A stretch of 7,205 nucleotides of DNA from NCBI GenBank assembly GCA_031255325.1, contig JAIRST010000016.1, positions 1 through 7,205 of the forward strand, read 5' to 3'. Both the position numbers and the translations under genes were made by a program. The stretch comes from Holosporales bacterium (GTDB lineage: Bacteria; Pseudomonadota; Alphaproteobacteria; UBA3830; JAIRMZ01). Below, piece after piece: positions 1 to 5,377 of the stretch (the stretch's first letter is position 1; each line of letters begins with the position of its first letter). Under the pieces are notes generated by a model, which saw only the letters and a program-made list of their open reading frames with translations, was not told where the DNA came from and did not search any database.

Positions 1-653
1 AATCGCGCCTTTCTTCTGCACAAAAAAAGGCTGCTTTAAATCGAGCGATCGCCTTGGAAAAGAGCACGAATTTGACACTTGCTTATGCGCAGATTAGCGC
101 TCCTTTTGATGGTCGCGTATACGAACGTTTCATCGAAATCGGCGATACCGTTGCTGTAGGTACAAAAATCGCCTCTGTTGCTGATCTTTCAATGGTACGC
201 GTTATCGTTTACTGCCCGGAAAAAGATTATCCGATCGCTCGGGAAGCAAAATCGGCTGTTGCACGCATTGAAGGGAAAATTTTTCCGGCCCAAATAGTTT
301 CTTTAACCTCTGTCGCTGATTCCAGAACGCGTATGTATCGTATGGATGTACAGGTGGAAAATAATGATGGGTCTTTAACAGATGGCATGGCGGCGGAAGT
401 ACACGTAAAAGGACCCGCAGCAAAAGCGCACTATGTGCTTTCCTCGGCACTGTGTTTATCTGATGAAGGGCATCCTGGAGTTAAAATTTTAGATTCCGCT
501 GGAAAAGTATGTTTTTCTGACGTTCAAATACTCTCGATCGATGCAAAAGGTGCATGGGTTTTGGGGCTGGAAGACACCGTAAAAATGATTACGCTTGGTC
601 AGGATTTCGTTTCCATTGGGCAAACACCAACTGTCCAGATGGAGGGAGATTAG
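1..653 (+). CDS. RND efflux periplasmic adaptor subunit (HlyD/AcrA family), 5' end missing
   Basis: This is the membrane fusion protein of a tripartite RND pump, which links the inner-membrane permease to an outer-membrane channel through the periplasm. The frame (codons from position 3) is open from the left edge, so the true start, signal sequence and first lipoyl half lie outside; the TTG at 54 is internal. About 216 residues are visible. First comes the end of an Ala/Lys-rich helical hairpin arm, then the returning lipoyl half (AYAQISAPFDGRV near 81-119, followed by the GDTVAVGT turn), then the beta-barrel domain and a membrane-proximal domain. The motif order is typical of the family. 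The stop lies 3 bp before the permease ATG, so the two are almost certainly co-transcribed and translationally coupled. The substrate cannot be read from the sequence. Family assignment is confident; no specific gene name is justified. Confidence 0.93.
   Translation, partial: SRLSSAQKKAALNRAIALEKSTNLTLAYAQISAPFDGRVYERFIEIGDTVAVGTKIASVADLSMVRVIVYCPEKDYPIAREAKSAVARIEGKIFPAQIVSLTSVADSRTRMYRMDVQVENNDGSLTDGMAAEVHVKGPAAKAHYVLSSALCLSDEGHPGVKILDSAGKVCFSDVQILSIDAKGAWVLGLEDTVKMITLGQDFVSIGQTPTVQMEGD
641..647 (+). promoter_or_regulatory. Ribosome binding site of the RND permease gene
   Basis: The purine-rich GGAGGGA lies inside the last codons of the adaptor gene, about 9-10 bases before the ATG at 657. 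A second ATG at 661 overlaps the first (ATGCATG) but is in another frame. The site supports 657 as the start, which also gives the usual family N-terminus of a short amphipathic stretch followed by the first membrane helix. Confidence 0.7.
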
Positions 654-656
654 CCC

Positions 657-3600
657 ATGCATGCCATCATTGATTTTTGTCTTGACCATGCGCGCATGGT
701 TATTTTTTTATTCTTTTTCTTGTTATTAGCGGGAATCGTTTCCTATACATCGATCTCGAAAGAGTCTTTCCCTGACGTGAAAATTCCCGTCATGAAAGTA
801 AGTATTCCTTGTTCTGGGATTTCTCCAGAAGATGCAGAACGTCTTCTTGTAAAGCCTGTTGAACAAAAACTGCGCTCTATTGAAGGGGTGAAGGAGATCA
901 CTTCGATGGCCTATGAAGGGGGTGGGATGATCGTGGTAGAGTTCCTTGCGGGATACAATGTCGACGAAGCCAAGGAAAACGTAAAAAATGAAGTAGATAA
1001 TGCCAAGCCAGATCTTCCTTCGGATGCAAATGATCCGGACGTTAGTGAAATTAACTTAAGCTTGCTTCCTGTTCTTATTGTCAAGCTTTCTGGTTCTATT
1101 CCACAAAGATTTTTGTATCAGGCTGCACGCGAACTTAAAGATTATATCGAAGCTCATGTGACGGGTGTGTTAAAAGCTGGAATTATTGGGAATCGTGAAG
1201 AAGTCATCGATCTTGAAATCGATGCGGCGAAAATTGCTAACCACAATATTTCGGTGCAATTGCTACAATTTCTTGCTGCACAAAATAATCGCCTTATCTC
1301 GGCGGGGACAATTACCACGGACATTGGGCGCTTTCCTATTAAAGTGCCCGGTCTTTTCGAGGATATATCCGATATTATGGATGTTCCTATTTGGGGGACA
1401 CAAGATTCTGTTATCCGCATAGGAGACATTGCCGTGGTTTCTCGTGCATATAAAGATCCTGAAAGTTTTGCACGCGACCGAGGAGAAAATGCTGTCGCAA
1501 TAGAAATCACAAAGCGTACAGGAGAAAATGTGATTGAGACGATCAAAGGGGTGCGCGCCGCTGTTGCGGAAGTCCAAAAGAAATGGCCAGATACGTTGAA
1601 AATTTCCTTTGCCCAAGATCAGTCCAAAAAAATCATTGACCTTTTAACAGAATTGCAGAATGACATCTTGTTGACAATATTTTTGGTCATGATCATTATT
1701 GTTTTATCGTTAGGATGGCGCTCGGCACTGGTCGTTAGTTTGTCTGTTCCGGGATCATTCCTAGCAGGGATTTTGTTCTTATATCTAAGTGGCTATACCA
1801 TCAACATGATCGTGTTATTTGCCTTGATTTTTGCCGTTGGGATGCTTGTTGATGGCTCGATCATTGTAGTGGAATATGCGGATCGCAAAATTGATGAAGG
1901 AATTGCGCCGAAAGAAGCCTATCGGACAGCAGCTCAACGAATGGCGTGGCCAGTGATTACGTCCATCAGCACCATTTTAGTGGTTTTTCTTCCTTTGTTG
2001 TTTTGGCCTGGATTTATGGGCCAAGTCATGCGCTTTTTGCCGATTACACTGATAGCGACTTTAACAGCTTCAATCATTATGGCGCTTATATTTGTTCCGA
2101 CCTTAGGAGGTCTTTTCATGCATAAGGCGTCACGACAAAAAGAAGCCCACGAAACAATTAATTATGAGAAAGATGATCTGAAAAAAATTACTGGTGTAAC
2201 CCAATATTATATAAGAATTCTTGAATGGGCGCTTGATCGTCCTTGGAAAATCATTGGCAGTGCTTTAGGGACATTGGTTTCCGTTATCTCTCTTTATTGC
2301 CTATGTGGACGTGGCGTGGAATTCTTCCCGAGTGTCGAGCCGGAAACCGCGGTTGTTCGTGTACAAGCGCGCGGAAATCTTTCAGTATTTGAAAAAGACC
2401 GTCTTGTGAAAGAAGTGGAGGCCCCTCTTCTTGAGATGAAAGAATTGCGGTCGGTTTACTCGAAATCTGGGTCGATGCGTGCTGCTAATGCCAAATCTGG
2501 ATCTATGGATACGGGGGCAACAGAAGACGAAATCGGAAGCATCACCGTTGAATTCGCTGACTGGCAAGAACGCCGTACAGCGGAAAAAATCATTGGAGAT
2601 ATTGAACAGCGTCTTCATGTGCCTGGCGTGCGCGTCGTTGTAGAGAAGGAGAAAAAAGGGCCGCCGACCAAGCCTGTTCGTATTGACGTTACGGGAAAAT
2701 CGCATCCTCAAATCCAAAAAGAAGCGATACGTATTCGAAAATTTCTTGAAGCGTTTCCAGAAGTTGAAACAATTCAAGACAATCAGCCTGTTTCTGGTAT
2801 CGAATGGCGACTGTGCGTTAATCGTGCAGAAGCAGCAAGATTTCAAGCAAATATCACAAGTGTCGGAACAGTTGTGCAGCTTGTAACGCGTGGTGTAAAA
2901 ATAGGCTCTTTCCGCCCAGATGACAGCCCAGACGAAATGGATATTATGCTGCGCTTTCCCAAAAATGAAAGAAATATAGATGAGCTTGATCGTCTGCAAA
3001 TTCAAACGCTTGACGGGCTCATGCCGGTGGGCAATTTTGTTGAACGTAAAGTGGGGGTTAGTTTGACAACATTACGGCGTTGCGATGGGCTACCCTGCAT
3101 CCGCATTGAAGCGAGTTTGACGCCAGGAGCACTTGCCAATGATGTCTTTAAGGCGGTGCATACATACCTTGAAAAAGAGCCGCTTCAAAAAGATGTTTCT
3201 TGTGAGTTTAAAGGGGAAGCTCGTGACCAGGCAGAAACGGCTGGCTTTCTTGGAAAAGCCTTTAGCATAGCGCTTGGCTTGATTATGGTTATTATGCTAA
3301 TAGAGTTTAATAGCTTTTTCAGCACAGGAATTGTAATGTCTGCGGTGATCATGTCGACAGTAGGCGTATTTCTTGGATTATTTTTGCGTGGTATGCCGTT
3401 TGGTGTTGTGATGGGGGGTATTGGTATTATTGGTCTGGCAGGCGTAATCGTCAGCAATAACATTATCTTTATCGATACTTATGACCATTTCCGAGATCGC
3501 ATCAAAAATGCCCGCGAGCGTATCATCCGTACAGGGGCGCAAAGATTACGCCCTGTGTTTTTAACGAAAATCACCGTTATTTTGGGGCTTTTGCCTATGA

Positions 3601-3797
3601 TGTATGGATTAGGGATAGATTTCTTGGAACCATCCATCAGTTTTGGAGCTCCTTCAACACAATGGTGGCAGCAGCTTGCCACATGTATCGTAAGTGGGGT
3701 TATTTTTGCTTCTGTATTGACGTTAATACTCACACCCTGTCTTTTAATGGTAAGAGAGAATTATCGTGCACAACGAAGAAGAAAAGTTGCTGTATAA
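657..3797 (+). CDS. RND efflux transporter permease (AcrB/HAE1-like)
   Basis: This is a 1046-residue inner-membrane antiporter expected to export compounds using proton influx, working as a trimer with the adaptor encoded just upstream. The length is normal for the family and the protein looks intact. Membrane helix 1 lies near residues 13-31, followed by the typical SKESFPDVKIP segment and the first porter domain. Helices 2-6 fall around 335-490 and include GMLVDGSIIVVEYADR (395-410) and an RMAWPVITS stretch. A second half-repeat starts near 540 (helix 7), with its own porter domain and helices 8-12 from about 865. Of the AcrB proton-relay residues, Asp407 is kept (D399), but Asp408 is replaced by Gly (G400) and the Lys940 position appears to be Asp (D943). 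The RLRPVFLTKITVILGLLPM block is well conserved. The family assignment is certain. The substrate is unknown; it could be a drug, a lipid or a metabolite. Confidence 0.96.
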   Translation: MHAIIDFCLDHARMVIFLFFFLLLAGIVSYTSISKESFPDVKIPVMKVSIPCSGISPEDAERLLVKPVEQKLRSIEGVKEITSMAYEGGGMIVVEFLAGYNVDEAKENVKNEVDNAKPDLPSDANDPDVSEINLSLLPVLIVKLSGSIPQRFLYQAARELKDYIEAHVTGVLKAGIIGNREEVIDLEIDAAKIANHNISVQLLQFLAAQNNRLISAGTITTDIGRFPIKVPGLFEDISDIMDVPIWGTQDSVIRIGDIAVVSRAYKDPESFARDRGENAVAIEITKRTGENVIETIKGVRAAVAEVQKKWPDTLKISFAQDQSKKIIDLLTELQNDILLTIFLVMIIIVLSLGWRSALVVSLSVPGSFLAGILFLYLSGYTINMIVLFALIFAVGMLVDGSIIVVEYADRKIDEGIAPKEAYRTAAQRMAWPVITSISTILVVFLPLLFWPGFMGQVMRFLPITLIATLTASIIMALIFVPTLGGLFMHKASRQKEAHETINYEKDDLKKITGVTQYYIRILEWALDRPWKIIGSALGTLVSVISLYCLCGRGVEFFPSVEPETAVVRVQARGNLSVFEKDRLVKEVEAPLLEMKELRSVYSKSGSMRAANAKSGSMDTGATEDEIGSITVEFADWQERRTAEKIIGDIEQRLHVPGVRVVVEKEKKGPPTKPVRIDVTGKSHPQIQKEAIRIRKFLEAFPEVETIQDNQPVSGIEWRLCVNRAEAARFQANITSVGTVVQLVTRGVKIGSFRPDDSPDEMDIMLRFPKNERNIDELDRLQIQTLDGLMPVGNFVERKVGVSLTTLRRCDGLPCIRIEASLTPGALANDVFKAVHTYLEKEPLQKDVSCEFKGEARDQAETAGFLGKAFSIALGLIMVIMLIEFNSFFSTGIVMSAVIMSTVGVFLGLFLRGMPFGVVMGGIGIIGLAGVIVSNNIIFIDTYDHFRDRIKNARERIIRTGAQRLRPVFLTKITVILGLLPMMYGLGIDFLEPSISFGAPSTQWWQQLATCIVSGVIFASVLTLILTPCLLMVRENYRAQRRRKVAV

Positions 3798-3816
3798 GTT
3801 TGTATTTAGAGTTGGT

Positions 3817-3824
3817 AAAAGGAG
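3817..3824 (+). promoter_or_regulatory. Ribosome binding site of sspB
   Basis: AAAAGGAG lies six bases before the ATG at 3831, an almost ideal Shine-Dalgarno sequence and spacing. It fixes the sspB start. It also means sspB can be translated independently, although no clear separate promoter is visible in the 33-bp gap after the permease gene. Confidence 0.75.
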
Positions 3825-3830
3825 ACAATA

Positions 3831-4298
3831 ATGACCTCTCACATCCCTTATGGGGCGTATGCCAGAAAAGCTCTTCTTGGGGTTGTTCAGCGTGTGTTAA
3901 AAGAGGCTGCCCATAATGGGATTCCAACACCGCATCATTTTTATATAAGCTTTCGCACGGATCATTCGCAAACCATAGTGCCTGATTTCTTAAGAGAATC
4001 TTATCCTGACCAAATGACGGTCATTTTGCAGCATCAGTTTTGGGATTTATGCGTCGAGGAGCATGGGTTTTCTGTCGTTCTTAGCTTCAATGGAGTGCAG
4101 GAAAAGCTCTTTATTCCATTTGGCGCTTTGACGACTTTCTCTGATCCATCTGTAAAGTTTGGTTTGCAATTTATGCCCGACTTTGAAACAGAAGACACAG
4201 CACCACCGGAATCTCCTGAACCTCCTCCAGCCTCCCCCGATCCTGAAAGGGATGGAGAAGGAAACGTCGTCCGCCTAGAGTCTTTTCGGAAGAAATAG
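3831..4298 (+). CDS. sspB: SspB, ClpXP protease adaptor (alphaproteobacterial type)
   Basis: SspB is a cytosolic dimer that binds the ssrA tag of trans-translated proteins, and some other substrates, and delivers them to the ClpXP protease. The 155-residue product has the alphaproteobacterial core, residues 7-114, with the hallmark blocks HHFYISFRTDH (35-45), MTVILQHQFWDL (62-73), FSVVLSFN (80-87) and FGLQF (110-114). A flexible acidic and proline-rich linker follows (about 118-143). The C-terminal tail NVVRLESFRKK (145-155) matches the conserved hydrophobic-basic peptide that docks on the ClpX N-domain, so both ends of the tether are intact. The gene begins 33 bp after the RND permease gene on the same strand and may share its transcript. 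The proteins have no obvious functional link. Length and motifs are normal. Confidence 0.95.
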   Translation: MTSHIPYGAYARKALLGVVQRVLKEAAHNGIPTPHHFYISFRTDHSQTIVPDFLRESYPDQMTVILQHQFWDLCVEEHGFSVVLSFNGVQEKLFIPFGALTTFSDPSVKFGLQFMPDFETEDTAPPESPEPPPASPDPERDGEGNVVRLESFRKK

Positions 4299-4339
4299 AT
4301 AGGCCGCCGACAGAAAGGCTTTTTGCATCGGCCATTGGG

Positions 4340-4471
4340 ATGTTTAGTAAGGAGGAGCGAGAACACGTAAGTATTTCTCTTGATTGTAGAAAGAGGTTTT
4401 TTGGTGCCTTTATATGTTTATTGTTTTTTCTGTATCCTCTCTCGCAATTATCAAAACTATACTTTGTTTAG
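4340..4471 (+). CDS. Possible 43-residue small membrane protein (doubtful)
   Basis: An ATG at 4340 opens a 43-codon frame ending with TAG at 4469-4471. The product has a charged N-terminus (MFSKEEREHV), then Arg-Lys-Arg and one hydrophobic stretch that could cross the membrane (FFGAFICLLFFLYPL). The same frame is open upstream to a stop at 4244-4246 but has no earlier usable ATG past the sspB stop. No Shine-Dalgarno sequence precedes 4340. It could be a genuine small protein co-transcribed with sspB, a remnant of a decayed gene, or chance. Chance is quite possible in an AT-rich spacer of this length. I do not recognise the sequence. Confidence 0.15.
   Translation: MFSKEEREHVSISLDCRKRFFGAFICLLFFLYPLSQLSKLYFV
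4377..4402 (+). terminator. Weak possible intrinsic terminator after sspB
   Basis: On the plus strand, CTCTT (4377-4381) pairs with AAGAG (4391-4395) across a 9-base loop and is followed by GTTTTTT (4396-4402). The position, about 80 bases after the sspB stop and in the right orientation, is suitable. The stem is only 5 bp and low in GC, so it is a weak candidate. Confidence 0.3.
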
Positions 4472-4488
4472 CACTTATCTTCAGTGCT
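4470..4488. repeat. Perfect 6-bp inverted repeat near the 3' end of the secreted-protein gene
   Basis: AGCACT (4470-4475) and AGTGCT (4483-4488) form a perfect stem around a 7-base loop. It lies 33 bp beyond the minus-strand stop at 4521 in the convergent spacer. There is no T-tract on either side, so it is not a standard intrinsic terminator. It could stabilise an mRNA 3' end or be chance. Confidence 0.35.
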
Positions 4489-4520
4489 CGAAGTCCCGCA
4501 GGTAAAAGTGGCTTCTGCTC

Positions 4521-5165
4521 TTACGAGTTCAATAATTTCGTAAGATCTGTAAGTTCTTGTTCATCAAAAAGCTTACCTATAGAAGGATTTTTCAATAATT
4601 GAGTCGCTTTTCCCTTTATTATTTCTTTATCTTTCCCTGAACTTTCTTTGAAAATGTCAAATAGTCGGTGTATTAAAGAACGTTGGCCAGCTTCTTTTAT
4701 ATTCGGATTTGCCAAACCATTGGGACCGAGGATTTCATGATAGTTCTCGTAAGCATTTGATTTATTTACCCATAGATTAAGATCCCCTTCTTCCTTCACG
4801 GGAGCGAGCATTCGAAAAATATTCCAAGCTATAATTGATGTTTCCGCTTTAAGCGTTTTTGTAAGAACTTTAAAGACTATTTCCTCTAAACCCGTTATCA
4901 ATTTATTTATTTCCTGCTTATTTTTTGTTGAGAGCATCGGGAAAATTTTCTGGAAATTTTCTTTAATATCTTTTTCTTCAATATTTAGTTTAAAACTTTG
5001 TCCCCATTCATGTATTACGTTATACTTATCGCATGGTAGCAACAGCGAGAAGATGCTTTCAATCGTTTTTTCTGTATTCGTTAATGGAGATTCCATCGCG
5101 CCAACTTGGCTATAGACTATAATAAGTGCTAAAAAACCGCATACTTTCCGCATATTTCTACCCAT
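4521..5165 (-). CDS. Unrecognised secreted, helix-rich protein
   Basis: I do not recognise this 214-residue protein. A signal peptide is visible: with the methionine at residue 5 as start, MRK is followed by a hydrophobic core (FLALIIVYS) and a plausible signal peptidase I site after VGA (residue 23), so export across the inner membrane is likely. No lipobox is present. The mature part is rich in Lys, Glu, Leu and Ile and reads as mostly alpha-helical, with no catalytic motif or internal repeat that I can see. Neither ATG (5165 or 5153) has a strong Shine-Dalgarno sequence; 5153 gives the tidier signal peptide. Base composition is visibly AT-richer than its neighbours: a hand count over 4861-4980 gives 33 G+C in 120. 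It has its own promoter upstream and faces sspB. A lineage-specific periplasmic or exported protein, possibly host-directed in a symbiont, is conceivable but unproven. Confidence 0.75.
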   Translation of the reverse strand: MGRNMRKVCGFLALIIVYSQVGAMESPLTNTEKTIESIFSLLLPCDKYNVIHEWGQSFKLNIEEKDIKENFQKIFPMLSTKNKQEINKLITGLEEIVFKVLTKTLKAETSIIAWNIFRMLAPVKEEGDLNLWVNKSNAYENYHEILGPNGLANPNIKEAGQRSLIHRLFDIFKESSGKDKEIIKGKATQLLKNPSIGKLFDEQELTDLTKLLNS

Positions 5166-5194
5166 AATTTTAACATCAATTAAAAACTAAAAAT

Positions 5195-5223
5195 ATCCTA
5201 AATGTTTTAAAAGCTTATGTCAA
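5195..5223 (-). promoter_or_regulatory. Sigma70-type promoter of the secreted-protein gene
   Basis: On the minus strand a perfect -35 box TTGACA (5223-5218) is separated by exactly 17 bases from TAGGAT (5200-5195), a 4-of-6 match to the -10 consensus. Transcription would start near 5188, leaving an AT-rich leader of roughly 23 bases before the ATG at 5165. Spacing, orientation and position all fit. This suggests expression independent of cckA upstream. Confidence 0.65.
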
Positions 5224-5229
5224 CAAATT

Positions 5230-5253
5230 AAAAAAACCGCCAATTTCGCGTTT
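5230..5253 (-). terminator. Weak possible terminator of cckA
   Basis: Read on the minus strand, CGC (5250-5248) and GCG (5240-5238) flank a 7-base loop, with extra A-T pairs possible beyond a mismatch, followed by seven Ts (5236-5230). It lies about 125 bases past the cckA stop and only 6 bases before the -35 box of the next gene. The T-tract is good but the stem is short, so it is a tentative call. Confidence 0.28.
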
Positions 5254-5327
5254 ACTTCAGAAAAATTTCCGGCACATGCGTTTAGGAAATGGATACATTA
5301 TTTCTGTATTATTTTCTTCTTTTTTAC

Positions 5328-5368
5328 CGAAGACTCAACTCTTCGATATCTTTCTATGCCACATAGAA
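5328..5368. repeat. Two adjacent perfect hairpin-forming dyads downstream of cckA
   Basis: TTCTATG (5352-5358) and CATAGAA (5362-5368) form a perfect 7-bp stem with a 3-base loop. Next to it, CGAAGA (5328-5333) and TCTTCG (5340-5345) form a perfect 6-bp stem with a 6-base loop. In the cckA mRNA they start about 10 bases after the stop codon. Neither is followed by a U-tract in that direction, so they are not canonical intrinsic terminators. They may protect the mRNA 3' end or pause polymerase. Confidence 0.45.
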
Positions 5369-5377
5369 CCTGCTTTC

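Larger units (their letters stand above)
4299..4520. other. Spacer between convergent genes
   Basis: This 222-bp stretch separates the 3' ends of sspB (plus) and the unrecognised secreted-protein gene (minus). It contains a weak terminator-like hairpin, a perfect 6-bp dyad and a 43-codon plus-strand open frame (each listed separately). It also contains a strong Shine-Dalgarno-like AAGGAGG at 4349-4355 that has no ATG, GTG or TTG at a usable distance and so appears to serve no gene. No RNA gene or known element is recognised. Confidence 0.6.
5166..5377. other. Spacer between cckA and the secreted-protein gene
   Basis: This 212-bp AT-rich spacer lies between two minus-strand genes. Reading with those genes, it holds two small perfect dyads just after the cckA stop, an A-rich stretch, the weak terminator-like T-tract, then the promoter of the downstream gene. 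I find no credible open frame or RNA gene in it. Confidence 0.6.

Noticed and set aside
54..56. TTG as the start of the adaptor gene
   Set aside because: The frame is open to the left edge and the visible protein begins in the helical arm, with the N-terminal half of the family fold missing.
2382..3005. Minus-strand 207-codon open frame inside the RND permease gene
   Set aside because: It lies wholly antisense to a well-conserved coding region. The composition is rich in His, Phe, Cys and Arg, as expected for a shadow frame, and no domain is recognisable.
4302..4333. Inverted repeat GGCCG / CGGCC just after the sspB stop as a terminator
   Set aside because: The loop is over 20 bases, the stem is only 5 bp, and no T-tract follows on the plus strand.
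4414..4602. Plus-strand 62-codon frame with a hydrophobic N-terminus resembling a signal peptide
   Set aside because: It has no ribosome binding site, its second half runs antisense through the end of the better-supported secreted-protein gene, and the Ser/Cys/Phe-rich tail reads as out-of-frame sequence.
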